Notes under the pieces: model-generated
What the model saw: only the letters and a program-made list of their open reading frames with translations
The model's database searches: none
What the model was told of the DNA's origin: nothing
IMG/VR virus record: IMGVR_UViG_3300020438_005163
Coordinates: 1-35,234 of that record
From: a virus
Reading direction: 5' to 3' (one strand)
DNA: 35,234 bases
Position numbers and translations under genes: made by a program
Shown: positions 6,643-15,642 of the stretch, one piece after another
Layout of the letters: each line of letters begins with the position of its first letter
How positions within the stretch are numbered: position 1 is the first letter of the stretch

Positions 6643-7243
6643 AATTTGAATACACCTCCTGTGATAATAATTTTACTTCTTCATTAGGTAATAATTCTTT
6701 TCTTGGAGACAGAACAGCAACAGTTCCACCAGAATCAATTATCTCGTAATACTTCAATACTCCATGATAATAAGTTCTGTTATTAAAATCATCAAACACT
6801 ATATGACCACCTTCCTTTAAGAAAAAACTAGCAACATAACAACACATAACTCTGCATCTACCATCCACTATAATTATATCATAATCTTTATGCTCTAACT
6901 CAAATGGTTTTCTTATGTAATCTATTCCACAATGCCAATCAAAACCAGCTCGTGTGTTCCAAAAAGTCTGACCATTTATCTCCAAAGGATCTCCAGCACA
7001 TTGTAGTAAATCACTAGCATGCTCATCCAAATCATCATCCCTTTGTGAATGTGATGGCACGTAGTGGTAATCAACATTAGCAGGTAAGTTTTGTCTTATT
7101 TTATCATACCATCCGTGGTCATGTTCTATTGATACTAAAGTATTTACTGTTTTAGCCCAATGGTGTGTACTCTCCCCACTACCCCATTCTAAAACTTTAT
7201 CTTGGTTTTCAATGTACTGAACTGCTTTAGGATTGTCAATCAT
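6629..7243 (-). CDS. Class I SAM-dependent methyltransferase-like protein
   Basis: A 204-residue protein with a Rossmann methyltransferase pattern: VLEWGSGESTHHWA (SAM-binding loop, about residues 18-31), LVSIEHDHGWYDKI (acidic residue at the end of strand 2), YDIIIVDGRCRVMCC (strand 4) and GGHIVFDDFNNRTYY (strand 5). The family is common in LPS and capsule clusters, where it O-methylates sugars. It overlaps the upstream gene by four bases (ATGA at 7240-7243) and the downstream one by 14. Substrate unknown. Confidence 0.65.
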   Translation of the reverse strand: MIDNPKAVQYIENQDKVLEWGSGESTHHWAKTVNTLVSIEHDHGWYDKIRQNLPANVDYHYVPSHSQRDDDLDEHASDLLQCAGDPLEINGQTFWNTRAGFDWHCGIDYIRKPFELEHKDYDIIIVDGRCRVMCCYVASFFLKEGGHIVFDDFNNRTYYHGVLKYYEIIDSGGTVAVLSPRKELLPNEEVKLLSQEVYSNYENN

Positions 7244-7671
7244 TCTTCAATAAAACCTTTGAATTGTTCATCTAATTTATTTTTTGATACGGCTCTATTC
7301 TCATTTGCCTTTCTTATTAACTTATGGTTTCTCGTGAAATGCTCCAATGATGGATTGTCTGACGTGGCTTCTTTTAGATTAGCTCTATCACCCTCACCGG
7401 TTGTGATATCATTATTAATCAATTCCTCAAGAGTCTCCACGATATCCTCTGGCTTATAGGTTCTCTTCTCCGATACATACTCGTACTCACCCTCACGATA
7501 AACATCATCAAACAAAACAAATAATCTATCTTTTATTGCTGATATCACTTGCTCTTGATGTTCTATGTTTTCATCAACACCATCTTTCTTAAAAAAGTAT
7601 AGTTTTATATTTTCAGATATCAACCTATCTAATAGTGCTGACAAAGTATCTATGTTTGTTATGTAACTCAT
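7240..7671 (-). CDS. Phage-type helical protein, unknown function
   Basis: A 143-residue, highly charged, helical protein. The N-terminus (NIDTLSALLDRLISENIKLYFFKKDG) and the later RANLKEATSDNPSLEHF and RKANENRAVSKNKLDEQF segments remind me of small conserved proteins in marine T4-like phages, but I cannot name the family. No membrane segment or cysteine motif. The ATG at 7671 has a good GGAGA ribosome-binding site. Its insertion between two methyltransferase genes is odd for a sugar cluster and favours a phage origin. Confidence 0.6.
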   Translation of the reverse strand: MSYITNIDTLSALLDRLISENIKLYFFKKDGVDENIEHQEQVISAIKDRLFVLFDDVYREGEYEYVSEKRTYKPEDIVETLEELINNDITTGEGDRANLKEATSDNPSLEHFTRNHKLIRKANENRAVSKNKLDEQFKGFIEE

Positions 7672-8879
7672 CTTCTCTCCAATTTAACCTCTGGAAAATA
7701 TCTAAGAAACCAATCGTTTTTGTTGTCTCTTGTTTTTAATATTCTCTCTTGTATTTCATCATAAAAATTCCAAGCCAAAGGTATGAATAATATTTTATCA
7801 TCTTCTTTGTACTGTTTTAAAAAACCATTTGGTTTAATTATAGTATTTTTACCTGGCGTATAAAGGTTATGTTTTAATTCATTATCATCTATAATAACAT
7901 CTAAATTAACATCAGCAAAATTCAAGAAAGTCATACCTTTAGCAGCTGCTCCATATCCAACTAATTTAAATCCCTCTCGTTTAGAGTTTTGAACCAACTC
8001 TTTAAAATTACCAACAACACTTATAACATTTTTAGCATATTCATCATAAGTTTTTTTACTCAACAAACCTCGTTGTCTTTCCACTTCTATTTCATTGAAG
8101 ACTTTTCTTCTACCTTCAAATGTATTTTTAGTAAATCTAAACAGATAACTTATACCATGAACTGGTGTTTTAATAACATCGGTTAAGGTCAAATTGGTTC
8201 TCTTGACCAACTCATTCATGGAATTGATGTTAAAAAATGATACATGTTCGTGATAGATTGTATCAAATTGATTATTCAATATCATCTCTGCTTGTGAGGT
8301 CTGAATGTAAAGTACAGATTCATCATGCATCAACTCATCACAATGTTCTAAAAATTCTTTTGGATTACTATTATGAGCAAATACATTCTGTGCTGTTATT
8401 ACATCAAATTGTCTGTCAAATTTATCCGCATTAAAATAATCACAAACAACTGTATGATTTTCCGAACTTAACTTATGTAGGTTTTCGGCAGGATCAATTC
8501 CATAAGTTTTAAAACCTTCATCTTTAAAATAATTTAATTGTGTTCCGTCATTACAAGCAATATCTAACACACTATTACCCTTACCCCATATTGTAGTTTC
8601 AAGCACATAGTCAACAAACCATTTCATATTATCATGTAGTGTTTTTGTAGTCCCACTAACATACAGATAGTCCTTGAATAATAAATCAGGATTAACTACA
8701 TGAGTTAACTGAATGTGATAACAATTGTTACATATATTTACACCAAGTGGATATTCATCCATCTCTTTTGTATTATTATGATATGAATTAGCCAAAGGTT
8801 GATTGTTTAAATCCAATAGTATTTTAATATCCGTTGAATCACAACATAAACATCTATCCAATGATTTATAATCACTCAT
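7668..8879 (-). CDS. Sugar C-methyltransferase-like protein (zinc-binding N-terminus, SAM domain, C-terminal domain)
   Basis: A 403-residue protein with the three-part layout of deoxysugar C-methyltransferases such as TylC3 and NovU. An N-terminal zinc site (CLCC at residues 10-13, then LLDLNNQPLANSY and a second pair CNNC) is followed by a SAM domain (VLDIACNDGTQLNYF, ITAQNVFAHNSNP) and a C-terminal Rossmann-like domain (GYGAAAKGMTFLNF). Members methylate C-3 of 4-keto sugars to give branched sugars. The adjacent SDR could reduce the keto product. The start is ATG 8879; a TTG at 8885 also has GAGGT at good spacing. Close homologues also occur in ordinary LPS clusters. Confidence 0.8.
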   Translation of the reverse strand: MSDYKSLDRCLCCDSTDIKILLDLNNQPLANSYHNNTKEMDEYPLGVNICNNCYHIQLTHVVNPDLLFKDYLYVSGTTKTLHDNMKWFVDYVLETTIWGKGNSVLDIACNDGTQLNYFKDEGFKTYGIDPAENLHKLSSENHTVVCDYFNADKFDRQFDVITAQNVFAHNSNPKEFLEHCDELMHDESVLYIQTSQAEMILNNQFDTIYHEHVSFFNINSMNELVKRTNLTLTDVIKTPVHGISYLFRFTKNTFEGRRKVFNEIEVERQRGLLSKKTYDEYAKNVISVVGNFKELVQNSKREGFKLVGYGAAAKGMTFLNFADVNLDVIIDDNELKHNLYTPGKNTIIKPNGFLKQYKEDDKILFIPLAWNFYDEIQERILKTRDNKNDWFLRYFPEVKLERR

Positions 8880-9786
8880 AATCAATTACCTCACTTCTAT
8901 CCGTTTTCTTCATCTCATTCCAATTATCTCTTAGTTCAGTAGCCAATCCTTCTACGGTATCTTTGAATTTAAATCCAAACTCTTTTCTAAACTTCAATGT
9001 AGATATTGAAAAGTTATATGCTTTGGTTTGATTCTTAGTATTTTTTATCTGTGTAGGATCAGCCTCAAACTCTTGAACTTGAACACCCATGACATTTGCA
9101 ACCTCATAGGCAATCTGTTCAGCAGTTTTATTAAATGATGCCAAATTATACAAACCTCTTTTATCTTCATCACTAGCAAGTATATAACGAATAGCCTCAC
9201 ATAAATCATTTATACCTAATATTGGTCTCATCGTATCCTTGATGTAAAGTTTAATGTGACCATCAACTATCGCACTATTGACCATAGCATTTATCATCAC
9301 ATCGCTTCGTAGAAATGGTGAGTATCCATTTACAGTTCCAAACCTAAGAGCATAGTATTCCACATCTGATTTCTGAGCATACAAGTCTGCTGTATGTTTT
9401 GATATATCATACTGATTGTATGGTTCAAATCCAAAGTATTTTTCATTTACAGTTTTACCACCAACTGAACCATATACACTTGATGAACTGGCATATATCA
9501 ATTTCTGTTTGTCTAGCTTTTCTATCAAGTCAATGAAGTTTCTGACATTATTATTAAAACAACTATTCAATCCACCCTCAGACATCTTAACACTTGAATG
9601 TCCAGCAAGTAAAATGATATTATCAAACTCAGAATAATAATCTCGTGTTAAGTCCTTGAAGTCAACATCCTTCTTACCCCTCTTAAACCAATTAATGTCA
9701 ACACCTGTTGCTTGCATTTCTTTCATGAGTCGTGAACCTATGTATCCACCACTACCTATTATTAATGTTCTCTTCAAAATGGCCAC
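8872..9786 (-). CDS. NAD(P)-dependent extended SDR, sugar epimerase/reductase
   Basis: A 304-residue extended short-chain dehydrogenase. IIGSGGYIGSRL (about 9-20) is the nucleotide-binding motif, LIYASSSSVYGSVGG holds the catalytic serines and YDISK supplies the Tyr and Lys. Later RFGTVNGYSP and RPILGINDLCEAI are typical of sugar-nucleotide epimerases and reductases. With the C-methyltransferase just downstream it may be a 4-ketoreductase or epimerase of the same sugar. The start is uncertain: GTG 9786, or TTG 9777 overlapping the upstream TGA (TTGA) with GAGTGG before it. Confidence 0.82.
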   Translation of the reverse strand: MAILKRTLIIGSGGYIGSRLMKEMQATGVDINWFKRGKKDVDFKDLTRDYYSEFDNIILLAGHSSVKMSEGGLNSCFNNNVRNFIDLIEKLDKQKLIYASSSSVYGSVGGKTVNEKYFGFEPYNQYDISKHTADLYAQKSDVEYYALRFGTVNGYSPFLRSDVMINAMVNSAIVDGHIKLYIKDTMRPILGINDLCEAIRYILASDEDKRGLYNLASFNKTAEQIAYEVANVMGVQVQEFEADPTQIKNTKNQTKAYNFSISTLKFRKEFGFKFKDTVEGLATELRDNWNEMKKTDRSEVIDYE

Positions 9787-10679
9787 TCTATTTTATTTGG
9801 GTTATTAGTTCCTGTTATTGGTACGACAAAACTATCTTCATCTTCACCAGGTAGTCGTCCCCACTTCTCCACAAACCTTTCCATAGCTCTCTGTTCCCAA
9901 CGAACAATATGTGCTGGTCTTTTGTTATTATCTAAGTTTTTTTCACCATTGGGAAATCTTGATGTCCTTGATGTGAAATGCCATATCAGAGACTTACTTG
10001 TCATTATGAATTTATATCCTTCCATTTGCATTCTCATGAATAAATCTTTATCTTCCCAATACATTGGTTGAAATATAGGATCATTACCACCGATATTGAT
10101 ATGGTCTTCTACCCTACAAAAGTAACCAGCACCACCAGCTTTTCTAATCTGTATATCATTATCTTGTGTAAATTCAGCAGCCCAATCATCAAAATAATTC
10201 TGTTCAAAATTATCATCATGTTCACCAAATTGGTCAAATGGAACAAACACCGTACCAGGTCTGTAAGGTGGATCATTTGGAAATATATTTGGTTGAACCC
10301 TAAATGATGAAGCAATTAATCTCTCACCTGGTTTTAAATCATCGTATAGTTTTAACAACTCAATGTCTTGATTATTAGCTAACCAAAAGTCTGAATGTAA
10401 TATATTGACAAACTCTGTTTTTACTTTACTGACACACAAATCTATACCACCACCAATACCTCTTTGATTTTCTCTATCCCCATCATTCTCTATGTAGTAT
10501 TCAATATCAAGTTCGTCAGCATTTTCTGCTAACCATTCATTTGTACCATCGGTACAGTTTTCAGCAAAGATAATAATAGGCATATCATTGTAATAACAAT
10601 TCTGTCTTACCGATTGAACTGTTAGTTTCAGAAATGGTAAGTTATTATAGGTTGGTATTACAGATGTTATTTTACTCAC
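9774..10679 (-). CDS. Family 2 glycosyltransferase, paralogue of the 3372-4586 gene
   Basis: A 301-residue GT2 protein. ITSVIPTYNNLPFLKLTVQSV starts the GT-A domain, FVNILHSDFWLAN is the metal-site region (Ser-Asp rather than a canonical DxD), and NIGGNDPIFQP, WEDKDLFMRM and HFTSRTSRFPNGE mark the acceptor half. The last three blocks align with the GT2 at 3372-4586, so the two are probably ancient duplicates. It starts with GTG at 10679, supported by GGAG seven bases upstream. Probably builds a glycan; donor unknown. Confidence 0.83.
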   Translation of the reverse strand: MSKITSVIPTYNNLPFLKLTVQSVRQNCYYNDMPIIIFAENCTDGTNEWLAENADELDIEYYIENDGDRENQRGIGGGIDLCVSKVKTEFVNILHSDFWLANNQDIELLKLYDDLKPGERLIASSFRVQPNIFPNDPPYRPGTVFVPFDQFGEHDDNFEQNYFDDWAAEFTQDNDIQIRKAGGAGYFCRVEDHINIGGNDPIFQPMYWEDKDLFMRMQMEGYKFIMTSKSLIWHFTSRTSRFPNGEKNLDNNKRPAHIVRWEQRAMERFVEKWGRLPGEDEDSFVVPITGTNNPNKIEWPF

Positions 10680-11712
10680 TATCTACTCCACTTAGGTTAG
10701 CAAAAAAGTCATACCAGTATTTACAAAAGTTATGAGCTGAATATAATTCATCATAAACTTTTCTACTGTTATCTATAATATACGACAATTTATTGGGATT
10801 ATCAAGCATTTTTATTACTATTTCATTTAAATTTTTCCAATCCAAATCAACAGGTATGTATGTCTCATTTGCTATATAAGGATTAGGATTTGTATTGACT
10901 ATATCCATATTTGGTTTTATCATAGCCACACCAAATTCTGGTATCTCAAAATCACGATAACAAACCTCACCTTGTCCAAACGGAGACAATGCCATCTTGG
11001 ATTGATACAAGGATTGTATGTATTCCTGATAAGGTAATTTATCCTTACGGAATGTGTATCCGGGATTATCACCAATTACTTCCCAAGCTCCATGTCTATG
11101 CTTCATGTAATGTGAAGCATTTTCAGCCAAATGGTCGGCACTTGGTGGGTGGTCAGCGGAATAAATAGCAGACAAATCTATGGTCTTGTTCGGTGATATA
11201 GGATGCCAAGTCTGAACTTGTGGTCTGAATCCATTTGGTGCCATGTAACCCAAGTTCCAACCTGATAGTTTTATCCTATCCCAATTCTCTTTTGGTATGT
11301 CGTATCCCAAGTCTAAACCAGAACCATCACCGAAGAACCATTTATTAAATGATGTCTTTTTTTTGTAGTCCTCACGAGTTTTCAATAACTGATTCTTAAA
11401 CAGAAACTTAGCATCACTCTGTTCCAATACCTCATAAGAACCCATTAATGATGTTGAATCTGAAGCATCAAATATAAAACAATCTCCACCACGAGCATAC
11501 TTGTCAATGTTTTTTAGTCCATACTCAATACTTTCTTCAAGTCCAATTGACTTGTCAAGTATGTCATCAGCACCCAAGAAAGCATAATCAAAATCATCCG
11601 AGTCTGTTATCTCAATGCTGTAATCTCGTAACATCTGTTGCATTACCAAGAAACCAGTAAAAGATATTCTGTTTTTACCAGCAACAGGATTGAATATTTT
11701 TATCTTAATCAT
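10672..11712 (-). CDS. Exostosin/GT-B-like glycosyltransferase
   Basis: A 346-residue protein. The C-terminal half has LYQSKMALSPFGQGEVCYRDFE, then PEFGVAMIKPNM, a pattern of exostosin-like (GT47-like) and related GT-B proteins, where the acidic RDFE segment binds the donor nucleotide and the sequence after it names a favoured acceptor site. The N-terminal half contains DYAFLGADDILD and GDCFIFDASDST. It shares one base with the stop of the Gmd gene (TAATG at 11712), so it is translated right after GDP-mannose dehydratase. The sugar is unknown. Confidence 0.6.
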   Translation of the reverse strand: MIKIKIFNPVAGKNRISFTGFLVMQQMLRDYSIEITDSDDFDYAFLGADDILDKSIGLEESIEYGLKNIDKYARGGDCFIFDASDSTSLMGSYEVLEQSDAKFLFKNQLLKTREDYKKKTSFNKWFFGDGSGLDLGYDIPKENWDRIKLSGWNLGYMAPNGFRPQVQTWHPISPNKTIDLSAIYSADHPPSADHLAENASHYMKHRHGAWEVIGDNPGYTFRKDKLPYQEYIQSLYQSKMALSPFGQGEVCYRDFEIPEFGVAMIKPNMDIVNTNPNPYIANETYIPVDLDWKNLNEIVIKMLDNPNKLSYIIDNSRKVYDELYSAHNFCKYWYDFFANLSGVDSE

Positions 11713-12686
11713 TAATAATACACACTCTTTTCATGATACTTTTTAATATCATTCTTGACCATCTTTGAAACCATTTCTTCCAATGATGTTTTAGGAGTCC
11801 AACCTAATTCTTCATTAGCTTTACTAGCATCACCAGCCAAGTAAAATACATCTGCTGGTCTGTAGTATCTTTCATCCCTTCCAACATATTCTTCCCAATT
11901 CTCAACACCAATCTCTTTGAAAGATGCTTGTATAAAATCACCTAAAGTATGAACCTCGCCGGTTGCTACCACATAATCACTTGGTTTATCTTGTTGTAAC
12001 ATCATCCACATAGCCTCTACGTAATCAGGTGCATATCCCCAATCTCTTTTCGTATCAAGATTACCTAACATTATTTTATCTTGTAGTCCTAAATGAATCT
12101 TAGCCACACCATCAGTAATCTTACGAGTCACAAATTCAATACCTCGTCTTTCCGATTCGTGGTTAAATAATATACCACAACTTGTAAACATATCATAAGA
12201 TTCTCTGTAGTTAACCGTAATCCAATGAGCATATAATTTAGCAACACCATAAGGTGAACGTGGATAAAATAATGTATTTTCATTAGCAAATTGTTCCATC
12301 CTACCAAACATTTCTGATGTTGATGCTTGATAAAATCTAATCTCCTTGTTGTACTCTCTGATGGCTTCGAGTATTCTCAAAGCACCCAATCCAGTTACAT
12401 CACCTGTTTGTTCTGGTGTGTTCCAACTCTCACCTACAAATGATTGAGATGCTAAATTATAAACCTCGTCAGGATCTGATTCCTTCAAACACCTCATCAA
12501 AGAGTTTTGGTCTGTCAAATCACCAGTAACAAATGTTATCTTATCCTCAAGGTGTTGACAATTAATTCTAATTTTTGTAGATGAACGTCTTTCCATACCA
12601 AAAACTTGATATCCCTTTTCAAGTAAAAACTCTGCAAGGTATCCACCATCTTGTCCGTTAATTCCTGTTATTAATGCTTTTTTCAT
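11712..12686 (-). CDS. gmd: GDP-mannose 4,6-dehydratase
   Basis: A 324-residue extended SDR with the Gmd pattern: ALITGINGQDGGYLAEFLL at the N-terminus, YNLASQSFVGESW, YQASTSEMFG (catalytic Thr-Ser and Glu region), YGVAKLYAHW (YxxxK), FNHESERRG and RDWGYAPDYVEAMW. It converts GDP-D-mannose to GDP-4-keto-6-deoxy-D-mannose, the branch point for fucose, rhamnose, perosamine and colitose. Its nearest plausible partner here is the ColD-like 3-dehydratase at 28610-29770. AGGAG lies upstream of the ATG at 12686. A cupin overlaps the start by four bases. Confidence 0.93.
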   Translation of the reverse strand: MKKALITGINGQDGGYLAEFLLEKGYQVFGMERRSSTKIRINCQHLEDKITFVTGDLTDQNSLMRCLKESDPDEVYNLASQSFVGESWNTPEQTGDVTGLGALRILEAIREYNKEIRFYQASTSEMFGRMEQFANENTLFYPRSPYGVAKLYAHWITVNYRESYDMFTSCGILFNHESERRGIEFVTRKITDGVAKIHLGLQDKIMLGNLDTKRDWGYAPDYVEAMWMMLQQDKPSDYVVATGEVHTLGDFIQASFKEIGVENWEEYVGRDERYYRPADVFYLAGDASKANEELGWTPKTSLEEMVSKMVKNDIKKYHEKSVYY

Positions 12687-13054
12687 CTTTGACTATCTCC
12701 TGGTAATACTCGATAGGAATCTGAATCTTCGTGATATGTTGACACTTCAAATATCCTACCATAAGTTAATGATTCTAATTGATGTGGTTGACCTGGTCTT
12801 TGCCTAACTACATCACCTTGTTTTAATATTTCAGTATGTATAAGGGCTTTCTCTGTATCTATCCACCTATACTCAAAATCCCCATCTTCTACATACCAAG
12901 TCTCATCTTTGTTCATGTGATAATGCATTGAAAATTTACACTCTGGCTCAAACACCAAAATCTTACCACAATACTTTTCGTTGTTTTCAATTATAATTTC
13001 TTCGCCCCAACCCTTTGGAACACGACAACCTTTTGTTACTTCTGGTTTAATCAT
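12683..13054 (-). CDS. Cupin-domain protein, phosphomannose-isomerase-like
   Basis: A 123-residue single-cupin protein. WGEEIIIENNEKYCGK, then KFSMHYHMNKDETWYVEDG (cupin motif 1, HxHx3-4E) and RQRPGQPHQLESL (motif 2, with His). It resembles the C-terminal, metal-binding cupin of bifunctional mannose-6-phosphate isomerase/GDP-mannose pyrophosphorylases. Located directly before gmd, it may feed mannose-6-phosphate towards GDP-mannose, or act as a sugar isomerase or epimerase. GGAG precedes the ATG at 13054; the downstream gene starts in the ATGA overlap. Confidence 0.72.
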   Translation of the reverse strand: MIKPEVTKGCRVPKGWGEEIIIENNEKYCGKILVFEPECKFSMHYHMNKDETWYVEDGDFEYRWIDTEKALIHTEILKQGDVVRQRPGQPHQLESLTYGRIFEVSTYHEDSDSYRVLPGDSQR

Positions 13055-14097
13055 TTACTCTCCAATACTTTTTTTAAATCATTGTATTCTTTAAACTTAC
13101 CTTGACCACTAACTAAGGTGTTAATGTTTTCCTTTGACATATTTAAAAAGGTTTGAAAATCATTATTCTTTTGATTTATAAATGAATAAGGATTATCCTC
13201 ATTTAAAACGTACATTCTTTTTTGTGGATGTCTTCTAGCATGGACATGTAAAACATTTTCACAAACAAATTGTATGTAATTCTGATTCATTAATCTATAT
13301 GCCATAACAGATAATCCCTCATCATCATTGTATAATAAACAAGATGGTATATTCACACCTGATTTAATCAAGTCCGATGATAATACTAAACAAGCACCAC
13401 TTATCTTCGGTTGTTTAATCATACCAAAATCAAACTCTCCATTTGCTTTAGCATTTATTTCATTCATCATATCAATAGCCATAGGTGATTTTGCTTGATT
13501 GGGATTTAGATGTCCTTTGTCATCATCTATAAATTCAATATTACGATAGTCTACATGAACTAAAGGATCCCAACTTGCATCCCACATCTTTCTATCTGAA
13601 AAACTCATCAAGTATCTATGTATGTTTTGTTCATCGGTATATTTTGAAAGAGCTTCAACCACTTGAAATGCTTCTCTTGGAAAGAAACTATCGGTCTCAC
13701 CCCACATCACATAATCTACTTTCTTACAGTAGTTGTAGTTTAAATCTCTTCTATAGTCAGCATGAAAGTAAAACTCATCTGTAGCAGGAACTCGACCATC
13801 CTCATCTACCCATGTATCAGTACCACTTATAATCTTTTGATTAACAATAAATCCCATAGACTCTAATGTAGATACACCCTTCTTGAATTTAATTACCAAC
13901 TCATGTTTTTTTATCTTATCATAATCAACCTTTTCAAAGTGCTGTAGCATATTGAAACACAAATCAATAGTCACATTTTCTCTGTTCTCTACAGTTTCTA
14001 ATAAATTTACCATGCCATTTATGAAATCATTATACATCTCAATTTCAAACCACATCACATGTGTTCCTATTACATATCTTTTTGTTAATTTATCCAT
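13051..14097 (-). CDS. Glycosyltransferase-like protein, family unclear
   Basis: A 348-residue protein. A GT-A-like core is suggested by MWFEIEMYNDFINGMVNLL near the start, KVDYVMWGETDSFFP around residue 130, where a Glu-Thr-Asp lies at the position of a metal motif, and a later NIPSCLLYNDDEGLSVMAYRLM. HVHARRHPQKR follows near the C-terminus. It sits between genes of clear glycan function with four-base overlaps, which supports a transferase, but no family is recognised. Confidence 0.45.
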   Translation of the reverse strand: MDKLTKRYVIGTHVMWFEIEMYNDFINGMVNLLETVENRENVTIDLCFNMLQHFEKVDYDKIKKHELVIKFKKGVSTLESMGFIVNQKIISGTDTWVDEDGRVPATDEFYFHADYRRDLNYNYCKKVDYVMWGETDSFFPREAFQVVEALSKYTDEQNIHRYLMSFSDRKMWDASWDPLVHVDYRNIEFIDDDKGHLNPNQAKSPMAIDMMNEINAKANGEFDFGMIKQPKISGACLVLSSDLIKSGVNIPSCLLYNDDEGLSVMAYRLMNQNYIQFVCENVLHVHARRHPQKRMYVLNEDNPYSFINQKNNDFQTFLNMSKENINTLVSGQGKFKEYNDLKKVLESK

Positions 14098-14851
14098 ATA
14101 AATACTCGTATGTTTTTTTCATCCAATATAAAGTTAATTTGTCTTCTTGATTGTTTGGTATGCTATTGTACTGATATATCCAACCCCATTTTGTAAATAA
14201 CATATCTTCGGTAAGCGCTTCTTTCCTAACCATATCACACATGTTATACTCATAAGGCAACCACTTAAAATCCACATCTCTGTCGTGTATTAAAAAGTTA
14301 ACTGGTGTTTGGTCTGTACCACCATGCCACTCCTTCTCTACTTGTCTCAAAAGTTCACTATTTTCATTGTAAAATTCTATAACTTGTTTGAAGAAATCTC
14401 TGTGTGTATCATTTACAATTACAAATCCACAATCAATGTATTTCCAAAAATCCATCACGTGACCGTTGAAAAAATACTTACCATAGTTTTCAATACTTCT
14501 GATAATCCAATCGTAACTACCCTCGTTGTGAACTCCACACATCTTTTTATCTGTCATCTCAAAAAAATTAGGACAATCAGGATGAACAATTGTATCAGCA
14601 TCAACAGAAAGTATTTGGTCATACTTAATATCATTAGCATCTAATATGTCAAACAAGTAATACCTTTGCCAACATATGTTCATCTGTTCTTTTGGCAATA
14701 ATAAATCAGTAAGAACGAATAGTTCACAATCATTTTTAGCACACCATTTTTCCCAACTCTTTATTGAATATTGATAAGGTAATCTTCTCGTACTGGCATA
14801 TCTACCCTCACCAGCCAAATCAATATCCATCGTAAAAACTATATTCTTCAT
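14090..14851 (-). CDS. GT-A glycosyltransferase with DxD motif
   Basis: A 253-residue protein. YDQILSVDADTIVHPDCPNFFEM carries a clear DAD metal motif (about residues 80-82); the rest, GTDQTPVNFLI and WLPYEYNMCDMV, fits a GT8-like or capsule GT-A transferase. The N-terminal domain of the fusion protein at 22616-23962 is its paralogue, sharing the PNFFE-TD, SYDWIIRSI and GTDQTPVN blocks. Probably adds a hexose or hexosamine to a surface glycan. Start ATG 14851, AAAGGTG upstream. Confidence 0.68.
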   Translation of the reverse strand: MKNIVFTMDIDLAGEGRYASTRRLPYQYSIKSWEKWCAKNDCELFVLTDLLLPKEQMNICWQRYYLFDILDANDIKYDQILSVDADTIVHPDCPNFFEMTDKKMCGVHNEGSYDWIIRSIENYGKYFFNGHVMDFWKYIDCGFVIVNDTHRDFFKQVIEFYNENSELLRQVEKEWHGGTDQTPVNFLIHDRDVDFKWLPYEYNMCDMVRKEALTEDMLFTKWGWIYQYNSIPNNQEDKLTLYWMKKTYEYLYG

Positions 14852-15642
14852 CCAATCACCTTTGACATAAAACCACGTTCCCCTTCAACCATATATTTGC
14901 TAACTCTGTAGTGTTTACTCAACTTAACAGCCAAATCTCTTATTCCCTTTTCCTCAAAAATCACATTTAAATTTCTTGCTATCGTGTTCCAATCGGCGGT
15001 ACCAGTTATGTCTGTTGGAGTGTCAGTTTTATCACTTCTATCCAATAGCACCTTGCTGTATTTTTCTCCCATGTCAAATCTATCTGCAACTTTATCAAAA
15101 AACTTCTGTTTGAAAAAAGAAAAAGAACCTCTTGGTACTGGCGATCTGTCAGCATTTGTATTGTAAACCATTAACCAATTATCATAGTTTGCTAAAACTT
15201 CACGATTATCGTGATAATATAACTCACATTTTCCTTCAACGATATCAGTAACCAATTCATAGTCTGTAATATAAGTATCATCATGTATGTAGCAAACGTA
15301 CTCATAATCTTTATAATCGTAAATTTCTAACCATTGGTTTACGTATTGGTAATCACCATAATTATTTTCAGCCTCAATTATCTCAAAACCCAACGATTCA
15401 AAATATTCATTTGATGGCTTTTCTGAATACAACTCGTAGTCCATCCTACCAAATAAAGTATCCTTATTGACCTTTTTCAATACCTCTAATTTTTCTTCAT
15501 GAACAATAGGCAAATCAATGTCTCTATGTGTTACTATAAAATTATCAAATTCGTAACCAATTGGTACAGACAAGTTAGCCATTTGTTCATAGAATTTTTT
15601 AGGGTAGTGCCATCCAGCTATTAATACTGCTATCTTATCCAC
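14848..15642 (-). CDS. GT-A-like glycosyltransferase, family unclear
   Basis: A 264-residue protein. It opens KIAVLIAGWHYPKKFYEQM, and EYVCYIHDDTYITDYEL is a strand followed by a DD motif at the position of a GT-A metal site. GSFSFFKQKFFDKVADRF resembles acceptor-side segments of glycosyltransferases that check a lysine- or phenylalanine-rich loop. A GTG start at 15642 shares a base with the upstream TAG (TAGTG) and has GGAG seven bases before it. Function is inferred from the motif and its neighbours. Confidence 0.55.
   Translation of the reverse strand: MDKIAVLIAGWHYPKKFYEQMANLSVPIGYEFDNFIVTHRDIDLPIVHEEKLEVLKKVNKDTLFGRMDYELYSEKPSNEYFESLGFEIIEAENNYGDYQYVNQWLEIYDYKDYEYVCYIHDDTYITDYELVTDIVEGKCELYYHDNREVLANYDNWLMVYNTNADRSPVPRGSFSFFKQKFFDKVADRFDMGEKYSKVLLDRSDKTDTPTDITGTADWNTIARNLNVIFEEKGIRDLAVKLSKHYRVSKYMVEGERGFMSKVIG

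Noticed and set aside
10109-10315. Second minus-strand frame within the GT2 gene
   Set aside because: Overlaps in a different frame with a well supported GT2; no start signal and no motif.
14309-14644. Plus-strand open frame of 111 codons
   Set aside because: Antisense to the DxD glycosyltransferase; no family motif; likely a shadow.
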